Positions 35,788-46,329 of a stretch of 64,000 nt of DNA are shown here, one piece after another. This DNA comes from Stenotrophomonas nitritireducens (GTDB lineage Bacteria > Pseudomonadota > Gammaproteobacteria > Xanthomonadales > Xanthomonadaceae). Each line of letters starts with the position of its first letter. The stretch's first letter is position 1. The translations under genes and the position numbers were made by a program. The stretch covers positions 1,178,001-1,242,000 of the forward strand of contig NZ_CP016756.1 in NCBI RefSeq assembly GCF_001700965.1, in the 5' to 3' direction. The notes beneath the pieces were generated by a model, which did no database searches, had not been told where the DNA came from, and saw only the letters and a list, made by a program, of their open reading frames with translations.

Positions 35788-37592
35788 CGTTTTTCCCGCA
35801 TCCGTCGCTCGTACTCGAGCTGGAATTTTGCCTTCAACAAATCGCCGGGCTCGTCTGGCACCCGCTGCATCCAGGCTTCAACGGCCTGCTGCTGTTCGCG
35901 CTGGGCGGGCGTCATCGCCGCACGCGCGGCAGCGCTCTGTTGCTCGCCTTCGCCGGCCTGCTGCTGGCGCATCGCCTCGGCCATGCGCTGGCGCTGGGCC
36001 TGGTCTGCCTGCTGCTGCCTGCCGGCATCTTCGCTCTGCGGCGCCTGATCGCCCTTCTCGGGCGAGCGGCTGCCGTCCTGCGACGGGTTCTGCTCGGCGG
36101 GCCGCTGGCCCTGGTGCGACGGGTTCGACGGCTGGCCCGGTTGCCCATTCTGCGGCTGACCCTGCTGCCCTGGCTGCTGGCCCTGCTGGCCCTGCTGCGA
36201 GGGGTTGTGCTGCTGGCCCTGTTGCCCGGGCTGATCCTTGCCCTGCTGCGGCTTGGACGGATTGGACTGCTTGCCCTGCTGCCCCTGCTGCGACTTGCGC
36301 TTGCGCGCGGCATCCACCGCTGCACGGTTCGCCACCGCATCCTGCATGCCGGGATGCGCTTTCAAGGCGCGGTCGTAGGCCTCGATGGCTTCGTCGTACT
36401 TGCCTTGGCGAGCCAGCGCATTGCCGAGGTTGTACCAGCCCTGATCGCTGTCGATGCCCTCGAACTTCTTCTGCGCGGTGGCGAAATCACCAAGCCGGTA
36501 GGCGTCAACGCCTTCGCCCAGGCGCTGATGCTGGCGCTGATCGGCGCGTTGCCACCAACCGCCCTGCTCGGCCGCCTGCGCCGGTTGCAGCATCGGCAAC
36601 AACAGGCACAGCGCAAGCACCGGCATTACCCGGCGCGGGCGGCGGAAGGCGAACAGTGCCAACAACAGCAGCGGCGGCAACAGCCAATAGCCTTCGTCCT
36701 GCCATTGCTTGCCACTGCTGGCCTGCAGCTCGCGATCCTGCGCGCCGGCCTGCGGTTCGAGTACACCCAGGGCCTGCAGGTCCGCCGACGTGTTGGCAAT
36801 ACGCTGATAGCCGCCACCACCGGCCGTGGCCAGTGCCCGCAACGAGGTTTCATCCAGATGCGCCTGCTCGATCGCCCCGCGTGGATCGCGGTAAGACGCG
36901 CCTTGCAGGCTACCCAGACCAATCGCCGACACCCGATAGCCCGCAACACGCAACCTGGCAGCCTCGGCCAGGGCCGCTGCGTCGGCATGATCGGTCAACA
37001 ACAGGATCTCGCCATTGCGCGCGCCGGACTGTTTGAGCAGCTCACCGGCCCACTGCAACGCCTTGTCCGGGCGTTGACCATCGACCGGCATCACTTCCGG
37101 TGCCAGTGCATCGAGAAACAAGGCAACATTGGCCGCGTCATCGGTCAACGGCGCCACGGTAAAGGGCTCCCAGGCGAAAGCGACCAGCGCCACTTCGCCG
37201 CCTTTGCGCTCACGCAGCAGGCTGGCCAGCTTGGCCCGGGCCTGCAGCAGCCGCGATGGCGGCAGATCGGTCGCGCGGATGCTGCTGGACAGATCCAGCA
37301 CGATCACCAGCGGCGTCTTCGATTCCCACAAGGGCTGCTCCAGTTGCCGCCAACTCGGCCCCGCCAGCGCCAGTGCAGCGAGCGTCAAGCCAAGCGCCAC
37401 AACAACGCTGCCCCAGCAACCGCGCTTGCGGCCATCGCTGATCACATGCGCGAGCAGATGCGGATCCACCGCATCGTGCCAACGTGCGCTGCGATGACGA
37501 CGCCACCAGCCGCCGAGCACGGCAGCCGGTACCAGCAACAAGGCCCACAACCACTCCGGGCGCAGAAAATGCAGATCCTGCCAGTTGATCAT
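35784..37592 (-). CDS. batB: BatB/BatC fusion: von Willebrand A domain plus TPR repeats
   Basis: 602 aa from ATG 37592, chosen because it overlaps the batA stop by 4 bases. Two N-terminal hydrophobic segments, then a VWA domain with the metal site DLSSS (Asp100, Ser102, Ser104) and LLLTDHADA, a third membrane segment (LLPPLLLLALFAFRRPRR), a second one cleaved or anchored (LALCLLLPMLQPAQA), TPR repeats (GVDAYRLGDFATAQKKFEGI and YNLGNALARQGKYDEAIEAY at about 375-430) and a Gln/Gly/Pro low-complexity stretch (440-540) ending in a charged helix. In Bacteroides batB and batC are separate genes, so this is a natural fusion, frequent in proteobacteria. Confidence 0.9.
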   Translation of the reverse strand: MINWQDLHFLRPEWLWALLLVPAAVLGGWWRRHRSARWHDAVDPHLLAHVISDGRKRGCWGSVVVALGLTLAALALAGPSWRQLEQPLWESKTPLVIVLDLSSSIRATDLPPSRLLQARAKLASLLRERKGGEVALVAFAWEPFTVAPLTDDAANVALFLDALAPEVMPVDGQRPDKALQWAGELLKQSGARNGEILLLTDHADAAALAEAARLRVAGYRVSAIGLGSLQGASYRDPRGAIEQAHLDETSLRALATAGGGGYQRIANTSADLQALGVLEPQAGAQDRELQASSGKQWQDEGYWLLPPLLLLALFAFRRPRRVMPVLALCLLLPMLQPAQAAEQGGWWQRADQRQHQRLGEGVDAYRLGDFATAQKKFEGIDSDQGWYNLGNALARQGKYDEAIEAYDRALKAHPGMQDAVANRAAVDAARKRKSQQGQQGKQSNPSKPQQGKDQPGQQGQQHNPSQQGQQGQQPGQQGQPQNGQPGQPSNPSHQGQRPAEQNPSQDGSRSPEKGDQAPQSEDAGRQQQADQAQRQRMAEAMRQQQAGEGEQQSAAARAAMTPAQREQQQAVEAWMQRVPDEPGDLLKAKFQLEYERRMREKR

Positions 37593-38587
37593 GACCGCAA
37601 CCCCCGCCACGCCAGTGCAAGCACGCCCAGGATCAAGGCCAACGCCAAGGGCCAGGGATAGCGCTCGATACGCGGACGAACCGCCGGCCCGGCATCTTTT
37701 ACCGGCTCCAGCCGGTCCAGTTCGGCATAGATCTTGACCAGCTCTTCGGTATCGCGGGCACGGAAGAAACGCCCGCCGGTTTCGCTGGCGACCTTGGTCA
37801 AGGTGGCTTCGTCGACCTGGTCATCGGCACCCGGCAGCTGTACGCCGAACAGCGACATGCCGCCGCTGCCACCGAATGCAATGGTGTAAACCCGCACGCC
37901 CTCGGCCTTGGCCAGTTCGGCAGCCTTCAACGGTTCAAGTACACCTGCGGTATTGACGCCGTCGGTCAGCACGATCACCACGCGCTGGCCTTGTGGCTGC
38001 TCGCGCAGGCGCTTTACCGACAACGCAATCGCATCGCCCAACGCGGTTTCGCGCCCCGCCAGCCCGACCACGCTGTCGCGCAGCTGATCACGCACGGTGG
38101 CGCGGTCGGCTGTGAGTGGCGTCAAGGCATAGGCGCGCTGGCCAAACACCAGCAGACCAATACGATCGCCTTCGCGGCGTTCGAGGAAATCCGCCAGCAC
38201 CGCCTTGGCGGCGGTAAGCCGGTCCACAACCTGGCCGCCGAGCTGCATGTCGGGCTCGCTCATGCTGCCGGACAGGTCAACTGCCAGCATCATCTGCCGC
38301 GCCTGCCGTGGCGGTTCGATCGGTTCACCCAGATGCTGCGGTCGCGCCGCGGCCGCACACAGGCACAGCCATGCCAACCACAACAGCAACATCTGCAGCA
38401 CCGCCGCAGTGCGCGAGGAGGCCTGCAGTTGCAGGCGCGCTGGCTCATAGGGCACGCGCAGGGCGGCGCCGTTTTCTTCGCGCAGCGGCCACAACAACAT
38501 CAACAACGGCAATGGCAAAGCCAGCCAGGCCCACGGCCAGGCAAAGTTTGGCAACAAGCTCAATCCGCTTGCGAGAATGTCCTGCAT
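37589..38587 (-). CDS. batA: BatA: von Willebrand A domain membrane protein
   Basis: 332 aa. Two N-terminal transmembrane segments (LALPLPLLMLLWPL and LLLWLAWLCLCAAAA), a VWA domain with a perfect MIDAS DLSGSMS (Asp104, Ser106, Ser108), TALGDAIALSVKRL and VLTDGVNTAG, and a C-terminal transmembrane segment (WPLALALILGVLALAW). The MIDAS should bind Mg and a protein partner. Its start overlaps DUF4381 by one base and its stop overlaps batB/C by 4 bases, making a tightly coupled operon. Confidence 0.92.
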   Translation of the reverse strand: MQDILASGLSLLPNFAWPWAWLALPLPLLMLLWPLREENGAALRVPYEPARLQLQASSRTAAVLQMLLLWLAWLCLCAAAARPQHLGEPIEPPRQARQMMLAVDLSGSMSEPDMQLGGQVVDRLTAAKAVLADFLERREGDRIGLLVFGQRAYALTPLTADRATVRDQLRDSVVGLAGRETALGDAIALSVKRLREQPQGQRVVIVLTDGVNTAGVLEPLKAAELAKAEGVRVYTIAFGGSGGMSLFGVQLPGADDQVDEATLTKVASETGGRFFRARDTEELVKIYAELDRLEPVKDAGPAVRPRIERYPWPLALALILGVLALAWRGLRS

Positions 38588-39039
38588 CAGCGCCGCCCAG
38601 CCATCAATTCCAGAAAGCGGGCACGCGCCAGCTGACAGACGTGTTCGACCTGCTCGCCCTCAAGCTGGGGACGGAAACCGCCGTCCAGCAATAGCCGGCC
38701 TGCGCCGCTGCTGAAATCCCTGCGTTTGCCGCCGTCGAGAAAACGCAGCCACGCCTCGCCCTGCAGATGTACCGCCTGCGGATCCAGCTGGCGCGCAGCG
38801 CGCCGCAGCAATTCCGAGGCCGCTGCCAGCTGCGCCGGGCCTTGCGCAGCGGCCTGCAGCTGCCGATCAAACAAGGCCATCCAACGCTGCACTCTGCGCC
38901 TGCGGAAAAAATAAATGGCCAGCACGACCAGCACGATCAGCAGCACGGCGCCGATCAGCAGCCACCAGCCCGGCGCCAGCGGCCACCAACCTGGCGCGGC
39001 CGGCAGGTGCACATCACGCAGCGGCAATTGCGCGGCCAT
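38587..39039 (-). CDS. DUF4381 family protein
   Basis: 150 aa. One transmembrane segment (WWLLIGAVLLIVLVVLAIYFFRRRR) near the N-terminus preceded by PLRDVHLPAAPGWWPLAPGW, a family hallmark, then an amphipathic cytosolic helical region (LLRRAARQLDPQAVHLQGEAWLRFLDG). Sits between DUF58 and batA with one-base overlaps on both sides, the standard place of DUF4381 in proteobacterial bat operons. Function unknown. Confidence 0.88.
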   Translation of the reverse strand: MAAQLPLRDVHLPAAPGWWPLAPGWWLLIGAVLLIVLVVLAIYFFRRRRVQRWMALFDRQLQAAAQGPAQLAAASELLRRAARQLDPQAVHLQGEAWLRFLDGGKRRDFSSGAGRLLLDGGFRPQLEGEQVEHVCQLARARFLELMAGRR

Positions 39040-39971
39040 CAGCCCGCACTCCTGTTCGGCGCCATGCCCAACCAGGCATCACTCGCATCATCGGTCGACA
39101 GCGTGCTGACGCGGATGCGACGGCCGGGCAACTGCCGGCACAGTTCCTCCACCGGGCCAACAAGCGCATCGTGCCAAGCCTCGCGCACACGGGACGCGGT
39201 GAGGTCCAACTGCACCCGGCCCGACGGCGTGGCCAATGGCAGCACGCAGTGCGGTGGCGAAACTTCGAGGGGATCTAGCAACAACACCAACTCCACTTCC
39301 ACATGCATCGCCAGCGCCGACCAGGTCGCGGCTGGCACCGCCTGCGCGCTGATCGGATCGGCCAATACCACCGCACGCGCGCCCGGATGCAGCACCCGCG
39401 CCGCCTGCTCCAATGCCAGTTGCAAGCCGCCGTCATCGGCCGGGCGTTCGCCATACCAACGCACCAGCGCATCCAGAGCGCGCAATACCCCGCGCGTGCC
39501 ACCGGCAGGCGGCACCAGGGCCTGCTGCGGAGAACCGCGCAGGGCTGCGATGCGATCGCCATCGCGCAAGGCTGACCAGGCCGCCACCGCGCCTGCACGC
39601 GCCGCCTGCACCGATTTGAAGCGGACCCGCGTGCCGAAGTACAGGGCCGGCGCGGTATCGGCGATCAACAAGGTGACCCGCTCGCGTTCGGTCTGGAAGG
39701 TTTTGGTATGCGTGGCATCGGTACGCGCGGTCAATTTCCAGTCGATATGCCGCGCATCATCGCCGGCCACGTATTCGCGCGACTCGGCGTATTCCATCCC
39801 GCGACCACGCAGCATGGATGCCGCGCGGCCGCTTACAGCGTAATGCCCGCGTCTGGCTTTTCTGCCGCCATTGGCCGCGCCACGCAACGCGATCAGCTCG
39901 GCCAGTTGCGGACGGATGCCGTCTTCGGCTGCCGCCGTCGCCGGCAACTGCTTGGCCACCGGCGCTGTCAT
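39039..39971 (-). CDS. DUF58 domain protein (bat operon)
   Basis: 310 aa, soluble in appearance. Contains GRAASMLRGRGMEYAESREYVAGDDARHIDW (key part: ESREYVAGDDARHIDWKLTAR at about residues 63-83), the DUF58 signature R.Y..GDD.R.IDW, and a degenerate VWA-like fold after it (LLIADTAPALYFG). DUF58 proteins nearly always follow moxR. Start ATG 39971, 67 bp after moxR. Probable partner of the MoxR ATPase. Confidence 0.92.
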   Translation of the reverse strand: MTAPVAKQLPATAAAEDGIRPQLAELIALRGAANGGRKARRGHYAVSGRAASMLRGRGMEYAESREYVAGDDARHIDWKLTARTDATHTKTFQTERERVTLLIADTAPALYFGTRVRFKSVQAARAGAVAAWSALRDGDRIAALRGSPQQALVPPAGGTRGVLRALDALVRWYGERPADDGGLQLALEQAARVLHPGARAVVLADPISAQAVPAATWSALAMHVEVELVLLLDPLEVSPPHCVLPLATPSGRVQLDLTASRVREAWHDALVGPVEELCRQLPGRRIRVSTLSTDDASDAWLGMAPNRSAG

Positions 39972-40038
39972 CGCAGGCCCGCCTGCGGGCGCGAACCACG
40001 TGTCATTTCAATTGCGGAGAACGTCATCATACCCAGCC

Positions 40039-41058
40039 TCAAGGCAGGGGCACGCATTCAAGCAGGGCTGCCACCAGGCGCTCGCCATCCCAACCTTCGG
40101 CCGCAGCCTCATAACTGGGCAGCACACGATGGCGCAGCACGTCCGCGGCAACGCCGCGGATGTCGTCCGGGGTCACGTAGTCGCGGTTGGCCAACCAGGC
40201 ACGGGCACGCGCGCAGCGCTCCAGCGCGATCGAACCACGCGGGCTTGCACCCCAGGCGATGCGTTTGGCGAGCTTGGCGTCATAGGCGCTGGCGTCACGC
40301 GATGCCAGCACCAGCGCAACCAGATAGCGTTCCAGCTGCGGTGCCATATGCAGTTCCAGCACCTCGCGGCGCGCCTGTTCGATCTTCTGCAGCGATATCT
40401 TCTCGATCGTCGAGGACTGCGGCCGCATTGCGCGCAGGGCGCGCTCACGTGCCAGCCGCAGAATTTCGGTTTCGGCACTGGCATCCGGGTAGCCGATGCG
40501 CACATGCATCAGGAAGCGATCCAGCTGCGCCTCGGGCAGCGGGAAGGTGCCTTCCTGCTCGATCGGGTTCTGCGTTGCCATTACCAGGAACACATCCGGC
40601 AAGGGATAGGTGTTGCGGCCCACCGTTACCTGGCGCTCGCCCATCGCTTCGAGCAGTGCCGACTGTACCTTGGCCGGGGCGCGATTGATTTCGTCGGCCA
40701 GCAGGATCGGATGGAAGATGGGGCCGGCTTGGAACTCGAAACGGCCTTCCTGGGAGCGCCAGATATCGGTACCGGTGAGGTCGGCAGGCAGCAGGTCCGG
40801 AGTGAACTGGATGCGCGCGAAGCTGGCATCGATCCGCGAGGCCAGCGCCCGGATGGCGGTGGTCTTGGCCAGCCCGGGCGCGCCTTCCACCAGTAGGTGG
40901 CCATCGGCCAGCAAGGCGGTCAGCAACCGGTCGACCAGCAACGACTGACCAACGATTTCGCTGGCCAAGGCGTCGCGCAATGCAGTGAATTCCTGGTGCA
41001 GGCCGCTGTCGCGGACCGGGGCATCAGCGTGGTTGGGCAGTTGGGGAGGCAGGTTCAT
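40039..41058 (-). CDS. moxR: MoxR-family AAA+ ATPase
   Basis: 339 aa. Walker A GAPGLAKTT (59-67), Walker B LLADEINRAP (119-128), sensor 1 VFLVMATQNPIEQEGTFPLP and the C-terminal lid with the MoxR motif RIAWGASPRGSIALERCARA. First gene of the operon and a chaperone-like ATPase that in other MoxR-VWA systems remodels or activates metal-binding VWA partners. The target here is unknown. Downstream genes DUF58, DUF4381, batA, batB/C and batD follow in the same direction. Confidence 0.93.
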   Translation of the reverse strand: MNLPPQLPNHADAPVRDSGLHQEFTALRDALASEIVGQSLLVDRLLTALLADGHLLVEGAPGLAKTTAIRALASRIDASFARIQFTPDLLPADLTGTDIWRSQEGRFEFQAGPIFHPILLADEINRAPAKVQSALLEAMGERQVTVGRNTYPLPDVFLVMATQNPIEQEGTFPLPEAQLDRFLMHVRIGYPDASAETEILRLARERALRAMRPQSSTIEKISLQKIEQARREVLELHMAPQLERYLVALVLASRDASAYDAKLAKRIAWGASPRGSIALERCARARAWLANRDYVTPDDIRGVAADVLRHRVLPSYEAAAEGWDGERLVAALLECVPLP

Positions 41059-41112
41059 AGGCGCAGTTTGACTGATCTACGATGAAATGGTTCCAAACAC
41101 CGGCCAGTAAAC

Positions 41113-41143
41113 GGAAAAGGGCCGCGATACGCGGCCCTTTTCC
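41113..41143 (-). terminator. Rho-independent terminator of pilQ
   Basis: Perfect 14-bp stem GGAAAAGGGCCGCG / CGCGGCCCTTTTCC around a three-base loop, 18 bp past the pilQ stop. It also insulates the moxR promoter. Confidence 0.85.
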
Positions 41144-41160
41144 TTAACGGTAACAAGTGC

Positions 41161-43059
41161 TTACTGGGCGGCCTTGGCCACGCGCAGGATCTTCGGGGTC
41201 ACGAAGACCAGCAGTTCGGCCTTGTCCTTGCTGCGACCACGTTGCTTGAACAGATTGCCAAGGAACGGGATATCGCCGAGGAACGGCACCTTGCTGACGC
41301 TTTCCTTGTCGGTGAACTCATACACACCACCGATCACTACGGTCTGACCATCATCCACCAGAACCGCGGTATTGATTTCGCGGCGATTGATGATTGGAAC
41401 CACGCCGAAGTTGGTGACCGGCAGGTAACGATCAACCTCGTCCTTCTTCACGTTCATATTGAGGAAGACGCGGTTGTCCTGGGTGATGGTCGGGGTGACC
41501 TTCAGTTCCAGCAGCACTTCCTTGAACTGAACGTTGGGCGTAGCAGCAGCGCCAGAACTACCGCCGGTAATGGTGACATAACCGATTTCCTTACCCTGCT
41601 TGATCACGCCTTCACGCTGGTTGGCGGTGACGATACGCGGGTTGGAAATAACTTCGCCCCGCCCTTCTTCCTGCAGTGCCGACAACTCCAGATCCAGATT
41701 GAAGTTCGCACCCAGCAAGGTGTACGCAAGGCTCGGCCCCAGACCATTGGCCGAGGTAAAGGTACCTGCCGGCAGATTGACGTTGAGCCCACGATTGGCG
41801 TTACCCACACCGTTGGTGGTGCTGCCGATCGTTGCCTCGTTGTCACCCTGGTTGTAGGTGCGTTTGCCACCAATACCGAACTTCGCACCCAGGTCGCGGG
41901 CGAAGGTGTCGTTGGCAATCACGATGCGGCCTTCAATCAGCACCTGGTCGACCGGGCGATCGATCACCGCGATCAGCTCACGCATCTGCGCGACCTTCTT
42001 CGGGATATCACTGATCATCAAGGTATTGGTGCGCTCGTCGGCAACCAGGCGACCGCGCGGCGAAAGGAAGCCATTCTCATTCTGGCTACCGCCACCACCG
42101 CCACCCTCACCGCCGCCACTGCCACCACCACCGATGCCCTTGGCTTCGGTAAGTGCTTTGAAAATGGCGGTAGCGCTGTGGTAGTTGATCTGCACGTAAT
42201 CGGTGATCAGATCCGAGCGGTTATCGATTGCGATGCGCGCATCTTCCTTGTCCTGCTCGAACTTGGCCAGTTCCGGCTGCGGCGCCACCCAAACCACGCC
42301 ACCATCACGACGCTTGTCCAGGCCCTTGGCACGCAGCACGATGTCCAGTGCCTGGTCCCACGGCACATTGACCAGGCGCAGGGTCACATTGCCCTGCACC
42401 GTGTCGGAGGCGACCACGTTGAGGTTGGACTCCTCGGCAATCAACTGCAGCACGGTGCGCACCGGCACGTCCTGGAAGTTGAAGGTCACCGGGCGCCCGC
42501 TGTAGCCACGTGCTGCAACCGTAGCCGCAGCCTGGGCAACAGTCTTGGAGGTCACCGCACCGGTGGCCACATCGGCCTTGCGCGGGGTGATCTCGACCAC
42601 GTACTCATTGCCGGTCTGATAGGCCAGCGAGTCGAATGCACCATTGGTGCTGAGCACCAGCTGCGAACCCTGCCCGGACGGCTTGGCGTCAATGCGCTGC
42701 ACCGGTGTGGCGAAATCCACCACATTGAGCGGCCGCTGCAGTTCGGCCGGCAACACGGCATTGCCAACGTCGATCACGACATTGTTGCCCTGGTTGCGCA
42801 GGTCCGGGCTTGCGCCCTGACCATCGAACTGCATGATCAACCGTCCGGTGCCGTCATCGCCACGCTTGAAGTCGATCTTGGTAACGGAAACCGCCTTCAC
42901 TGCCTGCTGGGTGGCGGCAGCAGCGTCGCCGACTCCCGTAACAGGCGGTGCTGCGAAGGAAGAGCCGCACACCGCTGCCAACGCCACTCCCAGGGCGCAG
43001 ACGCGGACCAGTGCATGGCGCCGGATGGGACGCAGGCTCAGGGCTTTGGTAAAAGTCAT
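41161..43059 (-). CDS. pilQ: Type IV pilus secretin PilQ
   Basis: 632-aa outer-membrane secretin through which the pilus exits. Signal peptide to about residue 36 (SSFAAPP), one AMIN domain (KIDFKRGDDGTGRLIMQFDG, about 61-80), N0/STN domain (VTFNFQDVPVRTVLQLIAEE), N1 domain with VADERTNTLMISDIPKKVAQ, and the secretin barrel (GEVISNPRIVTANQREGVIK, VVPIINRREINTAVLVDDGQ, VPFLGDIPFLGNLFK). A glycine-rich insert (GGGGSGGGEGGGGGGS, around residues 308-323) interrupts the N-domain region. Pseudomonas PilQ carries two AMIN domains; only one is seen here. Last gene of pilMNOPQ. Confidence 0.95.
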   Translation of the reverse strand: MTFTKALSLRPIRRHALVRVCALGVALAAVCGSSFAAPPVTGVGDAAAATQQAVKAVSVTKIDFKRGDDGTGRLIMQFDGQGASPDLRNQGNNVVIDVGNAVLPAELQRPLNVVDFATPVQRIDAKPSGQGSQLVLSTNGAFDSLAYQTGNEYVVEITPRKADVATGAVTSKTVAQAAATVAARGYSGRPVTFNFQDVPVRTVLQLIAEESNLNVVASDTVQGNVTLRLVNVPWDQALDIVLRAKGLDKRRDGGVVWVAPQPELAKFEQDKEDARIAIDNRSDLITDYVQINYHSATAIFKALTEAKGIGGGGSGGGEGGGGGGSQNENGFLSPRGRLVADERTNTLMISDIPKKVAQMRELIAVIDRPVDQVLIEGRIVIANDTFARDLGAKFGIGGKRTYNQGDNEATIGSTTNGVGNANRGLNVNLPAGTFTSANGLGPSLAYTLLGANFNLDLELSALQEEGRGEVISNPRIVTANQREGVIKQGKEIGYVTITGGSSGAAATPNVQFKEVLLELKVTPTITQDNRVFLNMNVKKDEVDRYLPVTNFGVVPIINRREINTAVLVDDGQTVVIGGVYEFTDKESVSKVPFLGDIPFLGNLFKQRGRSKDKAELLVFVTPKILRVAKAAQ

Positions 43060-43078
43060 CGTGCTATCCCCTAATCAA

Positions 43079-43609
43079 TCAACGATCGTCCAGTGCAAGC
43101 GAGGCTGGGCGTTCCAGCCAGCCACCTGCACCGTCCGGCACTAGTTCAATCAACTCGATCCCGTCCTCGCGTACGCCGGTGACACGGCCATCGCTCTGGC
43201 CCATGTACACCCCAGGACGCACGCGGTAAGTGACCTTGTCCGGCCCCATCACCAGGGCCACGGCGCCTGCGCCGTTGCCGATCGTGCCCACCATGTCCAG
43301 GCTGTCGAGCGGGAACGCTTCAAGCGGTTCCTTGCGACGGTTCGGATCAGGCCGCAGCTGGTTGTTGCCGTCGTCGGACACCCAGGCGTCACTGAACGGA
43401 TCACGCAGGCCTTGGGCCGAGTACTCGAACGTCTCGAACTGCTGCATCACCGGCAACGGTGGCAGCGGCTCGGCCGGACGTGCGCGCACGTCGGCAGTCC
43501 ATTTTTCAAGATTTGGCGCATCGCCGGGGGTGCTGGTGATGCCGCGGGCGCAACCGCCCAGCAGTACCACGCACACCAGGCCCAGTGCCAAGGAGGAAGT
43601 TCTATGCAT
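43079..43609 (-). CDS. pilP: Type IV pilus lipoprotein PilP
   Basis: 176-aa inner-membrane lipoprotein linking PilNO to the secretin. MHRTSSLALGLVCVVLLGGC sets the lipidated Cys at about residue 20; the flexible part LEKWTADVRARPAEPLPPLP and the beta-domain LDSLDMVGTIGNGAGAVALV and YRVRPGVYMGQSDGRVTGV are typical. ATG 43609 is used because GGGAGGG sits about 9 bases upstream; a GTG at 43615 overlaps the pilO stop and is an alternative. Confidence 0.94.
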   Translation of the reverse strand: MHRTSSLALGLVCVVLLGGCARGITSTPGDAPNLEKWTADVRARPAEPLPPLPVMQQFETFEYSAQGLRDPFSDAWVSDDGNNQLRPDPNRRKEPLEAFPLDSLDMVGTIGNGAGAVALVMGPDKVTYRVRPGVYMGQSDGRVTGVREDGIELIELVPDGAGGWLERPASLALDDR

Positions 43610-43611
43610 GA

Positions 43612-44277
43612 TCACTGCCCTCCCTTCTTCTTGGCATCGGCGGCAGCCGCCTTTTCCTGGTCAGCCAATTCGGTGTCATCCAGATAGCGGTAAGTCTTGA
43701 CCGTGCCGGACAGTTCCAGCGCGCCACCCGGAGTGATCACGCCCTGCCCGCCCTTGGGCTTGAGGTTGATGTCGTGCATGGTCAGGATGACCACGCGCGG
43801 CAACGAGGCCACACCGCTGACGAACGCGCCGAACTGGTGGTAGCTGCCCACCAGACGCAGGGCGATCGGCTTCTCGGCGTAGAACTCCTTGAGGGTTTCA
43901 TCGCCCGGCTTGAACAGTTCGTTGTTCAGGCCGCTGGACAGCGCGGTCTGCGAAACATCGATGATCAGGTCCGGCATTTCGGTCTTGCTGGGCAGCTGCC
44001 GCAGCATCTGCTGCAGTACCTGCTCCATCTGTGCCAGCTGCAGTTTCAGCGGTTCCAGGTTGGCAGCGCGCTTCTGTTCTTTCTCGAACTCATCACGCAG
44101 CGAAGCCTCCTTGCTGACCAGGCCTTCCAGCTCTTCGCGCTGGCCGCTGATGACCAGCAGGTACGACAAACCGATGATCAGCAGCGACAGCAGCACGCAG
44201 AACACGATCTTCGCGTTGCGTGGCCAAGCGCCGATGTTGTTGAAATCCAGCTCTTTGGCGTTGAATTTCTTGCTCAC
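43612..44277 (-). CDS. pilO: Type IV pilus alignment protein PilO
   Basis: 221-aa bitopic inner-membrane protein: NIGAWPRNAKIVFCVLLSLL contains the conserved N-terminal peptide and membrane helix, then a coiled coil (REELEGLVSKEASLRDEFEK, residues about 47-66) and a ferredoxin-like domain (FKPGDETLKEFYAEKPIALR, GSYHQFGAFVSGVASLPRVV). Overlaps pilN by 4 bases. Lys/Ala-rich tail. Works as heterodimer with PilN. Confidence 0.95.
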   Translation of the reverse strand: MSKKFNAKELDFNNIGAWPRNAKIVFCVLLSLLIIGLSYLLVISGQREELEGLVSKEASLRDEFEKEQKRAANLEPLKLQLAQMEQVLQQMLRQLPSKTEMPDLIIDVSQTALSSGLNNELFKPGDETLKEFYAEKPIALRLVGSYHQFGAFVSGVASLPRVVILTMHDINLKPKGGQGVITPGGALELSGTVKTYRYLDDTELADQEKAAAADAKKKGGQ

Positions 44278-45055
44278 GAACGCGCCTCCTTCTGCGCCGG
44301 CGCTGCCGGTGCGGTCTCGCCCTTGGGCTGCTCGGCCCCACCTGCCGGAGCCGCAGGAGCGGCGGGCGTCGTGGTTGCCGGAGCGACAGGTGCTGCCGCG
44401 CCCGGTGCCGCCGGGGTAGCCGACGCAGCTGCCTGCCCGGCCGGAGCTGCGTCGGTAACGACAACATCACCCACGTCGGACTCACCTTCACCCGGCGTAG
44501 GCAACTTCACCTTGAGGGTGAACACATACGGCAAGGACTTGATGTCGACAACGCTGCCGGTCTTTTCCTGCGCGCGCGCTTCGATGATGGTGAGCTCCGG
44601 GCTGGTCATCCAGCCGGACGTCTCAAGGTTGCGCATATAGGTACTGACGCGGGCATTGGACTGCGTACGGCCTTCCAGGGTCAGCGTGTCGCCCTCCTGC
44701 TGGAGTGCGGTCAGCACCACGCCATCGGGAATGGTGCGCACCAGCGAATCGAACAGGTGCACCATCTGCGAACGCTTGCCCTGCAGTTCCTCGATCACCT
44801 TCTTGCGGTCGAGCAGACGCTTCTTCTGCACGTCCAGGCGGTCGATTTCCTTGTTCTGCTCCTTGACCTTTGCGATTTCCGTATCAAGGTAAGAATTGCG
44901 CTCGTTCTGCCCGCTGATCTGCTGGCTGAAGTAAAACCACAGCAAGCCCGACAGCACCACGCCACTGAGCGCGGCAAAGCCCAGCATCCCGTAGAACTCA
45001 CGTTGACGCTGTTTGCGACGCTCCTCGCGCCACGGCAATAGGTTTATCCGTGCCA

Positions 45056-45056
<1 letters not shown>
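44274..45056 (-). CDS. pilN: Type IV pilus assembly protein PilN
   Basis: 260 aa. ARINLLPWREERRKQRQREF (2-21) is the PilM-binding N-terminal peptide; a membrane helix (LGFAALSGVVLSGLLWFYF), a coiled coil and a ferredoxin-like fold (LFDSLVRTIPDGVVLTALQQ, VSTYMRNLETSGWM) follow. From about residue 200 there is an Ala/Pro-rich tail of some 60 residues not needed for the core fold. One-base overlap with pilM (TGATG) and 4-base overlap with pilO. Confidence 0.95.
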
Positions 45057-46288
<1,232 letters not shown>

Positions 46289-46329
46289 CTATACTCTGCG
46301 GCTACAAAAACCGCAATCGGGACTTCTGG

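Noticed and set aside
35769..37661. 630-codon plus-strand frame, hydrophobic at the start
   Set aside because: Antisense to the batB/C gene; hydrophobicity mirrors its Gln/Gly-rich codons.
41242..43074. 610-codon plus-strand frame
   Set aside because: Antisense to pilQ; no ribosome site, no domain seen.
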